Source of the DNA: UBA7957 sp965224675
GTDB lineage: Bacteria > Pseudomonadota > Gammaproteobacteria > Granulosicoccales > Granulosicoccaceae
Direction: 5' to 3'
DNA: 64,000 nucleotides
Assembly: GCA_965224675.1 (NCBI GenBank)
Contig: CBDDAA010000002.1
Location: 62,001-126,000 of the forward strand
Position 1 is the first letter of the stretch; every line of letters starts with the position of its first letter. The position numbers were made by a program, and so were the translations under genes. A model generated the notes under the pieces. That model saw nothing but the letters and a program-made list of their open reading frames with translations. It was not told the DNA's origin and searched no databases. Shown here in pieces: positions 55,398 through 63,111 of the stretch.

Positions 55398-55777
55398 GAT
55401 TGTTCCGGTCAGTGCAGGGCAAACTCTAATTAAGTGGATGCTATCAGATAGCTTTTGACTTATTCAGAGATTCCTGAGATAAGCGCAACACAACCAATTA
55501 ATTGGCTGTCGTATCGCCCCTCTGTCCGGGAACCTGAGAGATTCAGGCACTTTAAAGTAGCCTTTTCCCCTTGGGCGGGTGCAAAAGTCCAGTGATTTAG
55601 CACCTCTCTCCAGAGCTGACATGATATTGTATTCGATGGTCCTTTTGCCTGAGCGTTTCCGAGCGTCGTTGCGCCTTCGGCGCTTCAATATAATTTGGCT
55701 ATTGAAGTCTCTCCCACCAACAATTAGTCAGTTTCACTACTATATGAAACACTGGCACATTTGTCCACATAAGAAAA
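55398..55777. other. gcv leader region
   Basis: Between gcvT and lnt. It contains the glycine riboswitch (55514-55718). Between aptamer and gcvT lie a perfect 12-bp palindrome CCAATTAATTGG (55494-55505) and a short hairpin GCTAT-CTG-ATAGC (55440-55452), possible parts of the expression platform. No intrinsic terminator with a U-run is visible. Confidence 0.6.
55514..55718 (-). promoter_or_regulatory. tandem glycine riboswitch
   Basis: Read on the minus strand, aptamer 1 (about 55628-55718) has GGGAGAGAC, then GCGCCGAAGGCGCAA and CGCTCAGGCAAAAGGACC. Aptamer 2 (about 55516-55620) has CTGGAGAGAGG, CACCCGCCCAAGGGG, GAATCTCTCAGG and GGACAGAGG. These are the conserved cores of the two glycine-binding aptamers. 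It sits upstream of gcvT-gcvH-gcvP, the classic target, where glycine turns expression on. The exact edges are approximate. Confidence 0.95.
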
Positions 55778-57295
55778 TTAATCAGTTCCACGACACGGGG
55801 CAGCTACTCGCATGATGAATCCAACGAATAAAACCAGTGTAAAAAAAACAATAACCGGGTAATTCCCCAGTTGAACATAGGGCGTCGCACCACGGCGGGT
55901 GATAACCTTTCTATCCAGAACACCCTGCTTAAATTGTGGAATAGTCTGTAGCACCTTACCCCGTGCTGAAATAAAAGCAGAAATACCCGTATTAGTGACC
56001 CGTACTAATGGCCGAGCAAATTCTCGCGCTCGCATTGCAGCAATTTCCTGATGCTGAAAAGGTGCTGCAGAATCTCCAAACCAAGTATCATTGCTGACAT
56101 TAACCAGAAGAGTTGCCTCAGGTAACTGAGCACGCATTTCTTCACCAAACGCATCTTCATAACAAATCGATACCCCAATCTTCTCACCTTTCACCTTAAT
56201 CAGTGACTGATCACGAGGGCCTGCCGATAAATCCGACATGGGTATAGCAATCAAGCTTGCCAATGAGTCGAGAATGAACCGAAACGGCATAAACTCACCA
56301 AACGGCACTAAGTGACTTTTAAGGTAAATTTGCCCACTTCCAGTCAGTTGACGAAACGCGTTATAAACCTGATCCTTGTCATCGAGTTTAAAGCCACCAC
56401 TAAGAACTTCCGTCCCGGATTGCTGCATGGCATCGATAAAGGGCTGCAGATAATCCTCTGTACGATGAAATAGAGTGGGTATAGCTGTTTCCGGCCAGAT
56501 GATAATATCAAGTGATTTTTCGCTGGCATAGCGGCTTAGATCTATGTAGCTATCCAATGTTTTCTGCAACGCTCTTTTGTCAAATTTCAACTGTTGTTTC
56601 ACATTGCCTTGCACCATTCGCACTGTCACAGCATCTGTATTTGCTACTGTCCACTGAATCGGATTTATCCAGATCGCACTAATGCTGATTATCGCTATGA
56701 TAAGCGAAGCAGTGATTCTGACAGGCCAGCCTTTACTGGTAAAAAGCACGACTGACAGACTGCTACTCAACAGTAATAAAACACTTATTCCGTAAACTCC
56801 GAACAAGGGCGCAAATGCACTGAACCAGGTATCAATTTGACTGTATCCTAAAGTAAGCCAGGGAAACCCACCAAAAAGCCATGCTCGAATCCATTCTACA
56901 AATACCCAGATTGCACTAAACAAAAATGCTGATACAAAAGGCGTATGCGACGAAGCCAACCTCGCATAAAGGATTCCGGAAACACTACATATAAATGCCA
57001 GACCTGCAATAAAAAAGGCAGTGATCACAGCCGCAAGAGGCGCAACAGCATTGCCAAACAAGTGGATGCTGTAGTATACCCAGTGTACCCCGCTCGCAAA
57101 AAAACCCAATTGAAACAGCAACCCACTTAGATAGATTTTTTTTGCAGAACCATTTAGCCATAACACAAATAACAATGCCGGTGATAGCCCAGCAAAAATT
57201 CGGATTTCAAATGGTGCAAAGGCAAACGGTAATACTACTCCTGCAGCGAAGGCAGACAATAGTGCCAAGCGCGGGTGTGAAGTAAGTAGATTCAA
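55778..57295 (-). CDS. lnt: apolipoprotein N-acyltransferase
   Basis: Adds the third acyl chain to lipoproteins in the inner membrane. 505 aa with several N-terminal membrane helices, a periplasmic nitrilase domain and a C-terminal helix. The Glu-Lys-Cys triad is visible in IIWPETAIPTLF, LKSHLVPFGEFMPF and IGVSICYEDAFGEE. The start is TTG at 57295 (reads MNLLTSHPRLALLSAFAAG). It lies downstream of corC in the conserved miaB-ybeZ-ybeY-corC-lnt order, separated from it by 224 bp. Confidence 0.97.
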   Translation of the reverse strand: MNLLTSHPRLALLSAFAAGVVLPFAFAPFEIRIFAGLSPALLFVLWLNGSAKKIYLSGLLFQLGFFASGVHWVYYSIHLFGNAVAPLAAVITAFFIAGLAFICSVSGILYARLASSHTPFVSAFLFSAIWVFVEWIRAWLFGGFPWLTLGYSQIDTWFSAFAPLFGVYGISVLLLLSSSLSVVLFTSKGWPVRITASLIIAIISISAIWINPIQWTVANTDAVTVRMVQGNVKQQLKFDKRALQKTLDSYIDLSRYASEKSLDIIIWPETAIPTLFHRTEDYLQPFIDAMQQSGTEVLSGGFKLDDKDQVYNAFRQLTGSGQIYLKSHLVPFGEFMPFRFILDSLASLIAIPMSDLSAGPRDQSLIKVKGEKIGVSICYEDAFGEEMRAQLPEATLLVNVSNDTWFGDSAAPFQHQEIAAMRAREFARPLVRVTNTGISAFISARGKVLQTIPQFKQGVLDRKVITRRGATPYVQLGNYPVIVFFTLVLFVGFIMRVAAPCRGTD

Positions 57296-57492
57296 ACCTG
57301 GCGCCTTGCAAATGGTTCTTTAGATAGCCTGAAAATTACTGCTGTCAAGACAGGCTCCAGCTTAAGTGATTCTTTTCAATTATTTGGACTGAATAGCCAT
57401 TCGTTTTCAAATAAACATTCTTCACCGATGCCTGAATACAGAAAGTATCAGTCCAAGGAGGGGGCGTGGATAAGACAATGCAGAAGTAGGTG

Positions 57493-57511
57493 CCGGGCAG
57501 TTCATTCCCGG
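57493..57511 (-). terminator. weak hairpin after corC
   Basis: CCGGG and CCCGG form a GC stem with a 9-nt loop just past the corC stop on the minus strand. There is no U-run, so termination is doubtful; read-through into lnt is likely. Confidence 0.2.
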
Positions 57512-57519
57512 ATACCTGC

Positions 57520-58374
57520 CTATTGATTTTCAGATTCCTGATCTTCAACAGTCACTTGAATCAAGTGAATTCTTCTTGAATCCGCAGCCTGAATTTTAAA
57601 TTTAAACGGCTCAATATTGATCTCTTCTCCGGGTTTAGGCATTCGCCCAATTTCGTGCATGATAGTTCCTCCGATGGTATCGAACTCAGCATCACTAAAG
57701 TTTGACCCCAGAACATCATTAAACTCATCTATCGGTGTCAGCGCCCTGACTGAATAACGATTTTCACTATGTTTACGTATGTTGCTGTCTTCCTCAATGT
57801 CATACTCGTCATCAATCTCTCCTACAATCTGCTCAAGCACATCTTCTATGGTGACCAGACCGGCAACTCCTCCGTACTCATCAATGACTATTGCCATGTG
57901 ATTACGATTGATACGGAATTCTTTTAGTAAAACATTTAGCCGCTTACTCTCCGGCGCAAAAACTGCGGGTCTGATAGCCTTTTTAAGATCAAATAAGTCT
58001 GCACTGGTTGGAGAAGAAAACCGGAGCAAATCTTTTGCCAGTAATACACCGACAACCTCATCACGGTCTTCACCTATTACTGGAAACCGCGAATGGCCGG
58101 ATTCAATGATAACGGGCAAGATCTCATCGATAGGTGCATCACGTTCCACTACAACCATCTGCGCCCGGGATATTACGATGTCGCGCACTTTCATTTCAGC
58201 AACTTGAAAAACGCCTTCAATCATCTGCATCGCATCGCTATCGACTAAATCGCGAGCACTGGCATCGCGCAATATCTCTAATAATTCACCCCTGTCCCTC
58301 GGCTCACCACCCAACGCATAAACGATACGGTCCATTAGAGAACGCGAGCTGTTTTCCCCGGTTTCTTCAGACAT
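57520..58374 (-). CDS. corC: CorC/HlyC family CBS-domain protein (YbeX)
   Basis: 284 aa from the ATG at 58374. Two CBS domains (about 60-185) include VRDIVISRAQMVVVERDAPI and IVIDEYGGVAGLVTIEDVLE. A C-terminal CorC_HlyC transporter-associated domain follows (RYSVRALTPIDEFNDVLGSN onward). There are no membrane helices, as in E. coli YbeX/CorC, linked to magnesium/cobalt efflux and ribosome homeostasis. The start overlaps the ybeY end by 8 bp, and the longer frame to 58422 would overlap it much more. A GGTAGAG lies upstream. Confidence 0.93.
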   Translation of the reverse strand: MSEETGENSSRSLMDRIVYALGGEPRDRGELLEILRDASARDLVDSDAMQMIEGVFQVAEMKVRDIVISRAQMVVVERDAPIDEILPVIIESGHSRFPVIGEDRDEVVGVLLAKDLLRFSSPTSADLFDLKKAIRPAVFAPESKRLNVLLKEFRINRNHMAIVIDEYGGVAGLVTIEDVLEQIVGEIDDEYDIEEDSNIRKHSENRYSVRALTPIDEFNDVLGSNFSDAEFDTIGGTIMHEIGRMPKPGEEINIEPFKFKIQAADSRRIHLIQVTVEDQESENQ

Positions 58375-58861
58375 GAGTTGCTCTACCATTGGCCTGCTGA
58401 CAATAAGGATTTCCAAACCCAATCTTCTCTAAGAGTTGAATTTCATATTGCTCCATAATTAATGCCTCGTTTGAATCAACATGGTCATACCCGCGTAAGT
58501 GCAAAATTCCATGCACGACCATGTGCGCCCAATGCGCATCGCAGGATTTGTTTTGCTCAATCGCCTCTGCATTCACTACAGATGCACAGATAGCAATATC
58601 GCCTAAATAACGCAGGTTGAGTTCGATGGGAATTTCAGCTGGAAAAGACAGGACATTTGTAACTTTATTTTGCTTGCGATAACGCTCGTTTAGCTCCTTG
58701 ATTTCCTGTTCTTCAACGATACGTACGGTAAGATTCTCTGTTGCTGATTCAAGTGCCATTTCAGACCATCTCAATATATTGAACTGAGGTGGGCAATAGT
58801 GTCCGGCGACGGCGAATTGGACCTCAATACTGGGAGGTTCTCCCTTGTCGGCCAAATTCAT
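58367..58861 (-). CDS. ybeY: endoribonuclease YbeY
   Basis: A metal-dependent RNase for 16S rRNA 3' maturation and ribosome quality control. 164 aa. The zinc-binding histidines are in HMVVHGILHLRGYDH (HxxxHxxxxxH), and NKVTNVLSFPAEIP precedes it. It begins in an ATGA overlap with ybeZ and ends overlapping corC, so the three are translationally coupled. Confidence 0.97.
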   Translation of the reverse strand: MNLADKGEPPSIEVQFAVAGHYCPPQFNILRWSEMALESATENLTVRIVEEQEIKELNERYRKQNKVTNVLSFPAEIPIELNLRYLGDIAICASVVNAEAIEQNKSCDAHWAHMVVHGILHLRGYDHVDSNEALIMEQYEIQLLEKIGFGNPYCQQANGRATHV

Positions 58862-59871
58862 TCGTTGTTATGCTCCTTCTCAGCTACATCATAAGCCTTA
58901 ACAATACGCTGCACTAGTGGATGCCGAACAACATCCGAAGCATTGAAATGACAAAAATTTAATCCCTCAACACCCTTCAGTACCTGGCTCACATGCCTCA
59001 ATCCAGATTTTGATTTATTGGGCAAATCCACCTGTGTTATATCACCAGTTACAATAGCCTTAGAGCCATAGCCTAAGCGGGTCAAGAACATTTTCATTTG
59101 TTCGATTGTTGTATTTTGTGCTTCATCCATTATAATACAAGCGTGATTTAATGTTCTGCCTCGCATATAAGCCAACGGCGCCACTTCAATTATATTTCGA
59201 TCAATTAGCTTGGCAACTCTGTCAAATCCCAGGAATTCATACAAGGCATCATAGATGGGCCGCAGATACGGATCTACTTTTTGAGCAAGATCACCTGGTA
59301 AAAAACCCAAGCGTTCCCCAGCTTCTACCGCCGGTCGGACTAATACCACACGTCGCACAGATTCAGATTCCAATGCCTCTACCGCACAAGCAACAGCAAG
59401 ATATGTCTTGCCTGTACCTGCGGGGCCAATACCAAAAGTAAGGTCCTGCTTGCGGATGCTTCTAACGTATTCCAGTTGATGATTCCCCCGACACTGAATG
59501 GTTGCTCGGCGAACCACTATATCTTCAGTAATCGGATTATCGTTTTGCTCGGTCATGGACAAAGTCGATTCCTGCAAATACAAATGTACAGCTTCTGGAG
59601 ACAGCATACTGTTCTCTGTATTGGCATACATTTTTTTTAATACACGCTGCGCTTGACCAACTGCAGCATCACATCCTTCAATAACAAAGTGGTCACCCCG
59701 TTGACTGATGCTAATATCCAGCCGGGACTCAATTTGTTTGAGATTTTCATTAAATTGACCACACAGCTTTGCCAATCGCTCATTGTCAACAGGACTGAGC
59801 CGGAAATCAATTCTTGTCTTAAGGCCACTATCTTTGGCTATCGCCAAGCCACTGTTCAACCGTTCAGGCAT
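58858..59871 (-). CDS. ybeZ: PhoH-like ATPase YbeZ
   Basis: 337 aa. An N-terminal KH-like segment (about 20-90) precedes the PhoH ATPase domain, with Walker A FGIGPAGTGKTYLAVACAVE and Walker B CIIMDEAQNTTIEQMKMFL, then SKAIVTGDITQVDLPNKSKS. It is a partner of YbeY in rRNA processing in other bacteria. It overlaps miaB by 8 bp upstream and ybeY by 4 bp downstream. Confidence 0.96.
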   Translation of the reverse strand: MPERLNSGLAIAKDSGLKTRIDFRLSPVDNERLAKLCGQFNENLKQIESRLDISISQRGDHFVIEGCDAAVGQAQRVLKKMYANTENSMLSPEAVHLYLQESTLSMTEQNDNPITEDIVVRRATIQCRGNHQLEYVRSIRKQDLTFGIGPAGTGKTYLAVACAVEALESESVRRVVLVRPAVEAGERLGFLPGDLAQKVDPYLRPIYDALYEFLGFDRVAKLIDRNIIEVAPLAYMRGRTLNHACIIMDEAQNTTIEQMKMFLTRLGYGSKAIVTGDITQVDLPNKSKSGLRHVSQVLKGVEGLNFCHFNASDVVRHPLVQRIVKAYDVAEKEHNNE

Positions 59872-61192
59872 TTATCAACCTACCTCTAAGTGAGTTTGGC
59901 AACGCTTCGGTAATGAGCACATTAACAAATTCACCAATGAGTGATTTATCTGCGTTAAAATTAACCACTCGGTTATTCTCAGTTCGCCCTGCCAACTGAC
60001 TTACATCTTTGCGTGACTCTCGTTCAACCAAAACCGACTGTACACTTCCTATCATTGAATGACTTATCTCACTGGCTTGCTGATTTATCGTTTCCTGTAA
60101 TCGTCTCAGACGTGCTTTTTTAACAGCCATAGGTGTATCATCCAGCAAGGACGCAGCGGGTGTTCCTGGTCGTTCGCTATAAATAAAGCTAAATGATTGA
60201 TCAAAACCTACCGTCTTAATCAACTTCATCGTAGCCTCGAAATCCGCTTCTGTTTCTCCAGGAAATCCAACAATAAAGTCAGAGGATATGGTGATATCAG
60301 ATCGAACTTCTCTCAATTTACGGATCTTCGACTTGTACTCTATGGCTGTATGTCCGCGTTTCATAGCCGCCAATATACGATCAGAACCACTTTGCACCGG
60401 CAAATGTAAAAAACTCACAAGCTCAGGTACTTCAGCAAATACCTGGATCAGGCTGTCGCTAAATTCAACAGGATGCGAGGTAGTAAAACGAATTCTTTCA
60501 ATTCCTTCAATGGCAGCAATGAAGTGAATTAGCAGTGCGAGGTCTGCTTTATCTCCATCATGCATCTGACCCCTATAGGCATTAACATTTTGTCCCAGTA
60601 AGTGAATCTCCTTTACACCTTGTTCGCCCAGTGTAACCACTTCACCAATTATATCATCAAATAATCGACTTACTTCTTCGCCCCGTGTATAGGGAACCAC
60701 ACAGAAAGTACAGTATTTACTACAACCCTCCATAATTGATACATAAGCAGCAGGACCATCAGATCTGGGTGCAGGTAAGTTATCAAATTTTTCATTTTCA
60801 GGAAACGATATATCTATTACAGTCTGTTTTTTAGATTCTGTTTGCTTAAGCATTTGCGGGAGACGATGCAAAGTTTGCGGTCCAAAAATAAGATCGACAT
60901 AGGGTGCGCGTCTTTTTATGGCTTCACCCTCCTGAGTGGCAACACAACCAGCAACACCGATGATGACATTCTGTTTTTGTTCTTTTAATTTTTTCCAGCG
61001 ACCCAGTTCAGAGAATACTTTTTCTTGCGCTTTTTCCCGAATAGAGCAAGTATTAAGTAATAAAACATCCGCGTCTTGTGGATTATCAGTAATGATTGCA
61101 CCCTCACTGTCATCTAATACATCCAGCATTTTTGCGGAGTCGTATTCATTCATCTGACAACCATGGGTTTTGATGTAAATTTTTCGAGCCAT
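59864..61192 (-). CDS. miaB: tRNA-2-methylthio-N6-dimethylallyladenosine synthase
   Basis: A radical SAM methylthiotransferase acting on i6A37 of tRNA. 442 aa. N-terminal cluster cysteines are in IKTHGCQMNEYDS, LNTCSIREKAQEK and VAGCVATQEG. The radical SAM CxxxCxxC is in GCSKYCTFCVVPYTRG. A C-terminal TRAM domain ends the protein. It is the first gene of miaB-ybeZ-ybeY-corC-lnt. Confidence 0.98.
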   Translation of the reverse strand: MARKIYIKTHGCQMNEYDSAKMLDVLDDSEGAIITDNPQDADVLLLNTCSIREKAQEKVFSELGRWKKLKEQKQNVIIGVAGCVATQEGEAIKRRAPYVDLIFGPQTLHRLPQMLKQTESKKQTVIDISFPENEKFDNLPAPRSDGPAAYVSIMEGCSKYCTFCVVPYTRGEEVSRLFDDIIGEVVTLGEQGVKEIHLLGQNVNAYRGQMHDGDKADLALLIHFIAAIEGIERIRFTTSHPVEFSDSLIQVFAEVPELVSFLHLPVQSGSDRILAAMKRGHTAIEYKSKIRKLREVRSDITISSDFIVGFPGETEADFEATMKLIKTVGFDQSFSFIYSERPGTPAASLLDDTPMAVKKARLRRLQETINQQASEISHSMIGSVQSVLVERESRKDVSQLAGRTENNRVVNFNADKSLIGEFVNVLITEALPNSLRGRLINA

Positions 61193-61671
61193 TTATTAAT
61201 CTGTTGAGTAAGCGTTCAAGTGGGAATTATACCTGCTTTTGTTCCCACTTACCTATAGCACGGTATATCGCCTGTAAAATCGAAAGATTGCTCTAAATAA
61301 TCGATTCGTAATGAAGTATATTATCTAATAGATTGATATTTATAATAATTCAATATTGATGAAATCATGAATTATACAGCTTACAGATGAATCATCAGGC
61401 TATCCTTTGTCTAAACAGGACATTTTTATGGCATATTTTTCATAATGCTAATGCATCGCTTTAAGGTTCATTAAAAATGACCATTTTTCAGACCTGAATT
61501 GTGAAAGCTTACAAATTTTTGAGTGATTTTGTGGATTCCAGACCGTTAAAGCAATAATATCAGAACACTTAGCTTATAAACTACTTATATTATATTCCGT
61601 AAATAGTTATGATTAATAAGAACAGTGTAAGACTTAACCTGTTTATATCGTTCCAATGGAGGTTGCCGACA
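61193..61671. other. divergent region between miaB and the LRR gene
   Basis: An AT-rich control region with no additional gene. AAGTGGGAA (61218-61226) and TTCCCACTT (61242-61250) form a perfect 9-bp inverted repeat with a 15-nt loop, close to the miaB start; it may be an operator or leader hairpin. Confidence 0.5.
61658..61662 (+). promoter_or_regulatory. Shine-Dalgarno site deciding the LRR gene start
   Basis: A perfect GGAGG nine bases before the ATG at 61672. An upstream in-frame ATG at 61609 has no such site. Confidence 0.75.
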
Positions 61672-63039
61672 ATGAGCAATACACCGCATCAGCTATTCAG
61701 CATTTCTCAAAAAAAGACTTTTCGACAAATTCTGAGTATAGGATTGTTTATGTGCCTGTGCTCTCCAGCAATTTCTGCACTTAATCAAAAACAAACAGAT
61801 GTTTTACAGGCATTTTTTGACAATATGGGTGGAACAAATTGGAGCAATGCGACTGGGTGGCAATCCGCTACAGATCCGTGCACAGGCTGGTTTGGCGTTA
61901 TTTGCAACGCAAGCGGTACTGAGGTTCTTGAACTTAATCTCGGTAACAATAATCTGGTAGGTCAGATTCCCTCCTCGGTCGGCGATTTAGTAAGTCTGCA
62001 AAAATTAGACGTGAGTTTCGGCCATTTGGACGACACAACAATTCCTCCCGGGATTGGCCAGCTAACCTCATTAACAAGGCTTTACCTGAATGACTCCAAT
62101 ATTAGCGGCCCCTTACCAATAGAACTCGGTCAGCTCACTTCGCTGATAGAATTGATCGCCGATGACAATCGCCTCTCAGGGACTGTACCCAGCGAGCTGG
62201 GTAACCTAAGCAATCTCATCATTTTAAGGCTTTATGGCAATTTATTCACCGGGCCGATTCCTGATTCTTTATCTCAACTCACTGAATTAAAAAGCCTGGG
62301 ACTGAAAAGAAATGCATTGGTTGGCATTATTCCCAGTGACTTGATTAATATGACCAAATTAGATTCAATCAGTCTTGATTGGAATGCATTACACAGTGAT
62401 GACTCTTCTCTAAATACATTTATAAATCAACGTGTTGAAAATACAAATGAAAATTATGTTGATACTCAAACCATTGATGCATCAACCCGAAAAACAGAGT
62501 TGGAGCTGGGAGAGTCTAAGATTCGCCTGCATTGGGATCAACGTAACACGAACCCGGAAACTGAAGGTGGGTATAATATCTATATGTCGAGCGAAGAAAA
62601 CGGTGAATATCAAAAAATAAAAAGTGTAGCGATAAAACAGTCTTCTTCTACTTTAATCGAAAACTTAAGCCCATCAACCACTTATTACTTTAAGGTCAAA
62701 AGCTATACCAACCCACATGCAAACCATTTTCTACCGTTTGACCTGGAAAGTAGCGGAGATTTTTACAACCCCATTGAAGTTACAACCCTGGCGGCAGGTA
62801 GTGGCAATGGTAATATTGATACTACCCCAGATCAAAATCCGAATGATGGTAATGGGGATGGTAATTCAGGAGGGGATGGTGATCCGGGAGACGACGGTAA
62901 CGGAAGCGCAGATTCTTCCAGTGGTGGAAGCAGCGGAGGCTGCAGCCTAAACCAAGTCCAGGAATTTGATCCAACCTTGTTACTGATAATCTTTTTATCG
63001 ATATTATTTCTCTATCGCAGAAGACGTGCCTTAATATAA
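61672..63039 (+). CDS. secreted leucine-rich-repeat protein with fibronectin-type domain and C-terminal sorting signal
   Basis: 455 aa. A signal peptide lies at about residues 18-37 (ILSIGLFMCLCSPAISAL). A plant-type LRR N-cap (NNMGGTNWSNATGW-like, with a CTGWFGVICN motif) is followed by about five to seven LRRs of the plant-like form: LTSLTRLYLNDSNISGPLP, LSNLIILRLYGNLFTGPIP. A fibronectin-III-like domain follows (LHWDQRNTNPETEGGYNIYM to LSPSTTYYFKVKSY). Then come a low-complexity G/D/N/S linker, a GGC motif, a hydrophobic helix (TLLLIIFLSILFLY) and RRRR. The last three parts form a tripartite CTERM-type sorting signal of the Gly-Gly-Cys sort. A surface-anchored or processed adhesin is inferred. 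It is monocistronic. Confidence 0.88.
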   Translation: MSNTPHQLFSISQKKTFRQILSIGLFMCLCSPAISALNQKQTDVLQAFFDNMGGTNWSNATGWQSATDPCTGWFGVICNASGTEVLELNLGNNNLVGQIPSSVGDLVSLQKLDVSFGHLDDTTIPPGIGQLTSLTRLYLNDSNISGPLPIELGQLTSLIELIADDNRLSGTVPSELGNLSNLIILRLYGNLFTGPIPDSLSQLTELKSLGLKRNALVGIIPSDLINMTKLDSISLDWNALHSDDSSLNTFINQRVENTNENYVDTQTIDASTRKTELELGESKIRLHWDQRNTNPETEGGYNIYMSSEENGEYQKIKSVAIKQSSSTLIENLSPSTTYYFKVKSYTNPHANHFLPFDLESSGDFYNPIEVTTLAAGSGNGNIDTTPDQNPNDGNGDGNSGGDGDPGDDGNGSADSSSGGSSGGCSLNQVQEFDPTLLLIIFLSILFLYRRRRALI

Positions 63040-63079
63040 ATAGGAATCAAATCGCATAGAATTATGTTGCTAATAACCG

Positions 63080-63101
63080 AATCCGCTAATTCAGGCGGGT
63101 T
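63080..63101 (+). terminator. weak terminator candidate after the LRR gene
   Basis: AATCCGC and GCGGGTT form a 7-bp stem (one T-G pair) with an 8-nt loop, followed by TAGTTTCTATT. It lies between the convergent LRR gene and gatB. It is short and has a poor U-run. Confidence 0.3.
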
Positions 63102-63111
63102 TAGTTTCTAT

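Noticed and set aside
55740..55752. TATGAAACACT near lnt, resembling part of the 28314-28627 inverted repeat
   Set aside because: Only about 11 bases match and the outer end is missing; no partner repeat lies nearby.
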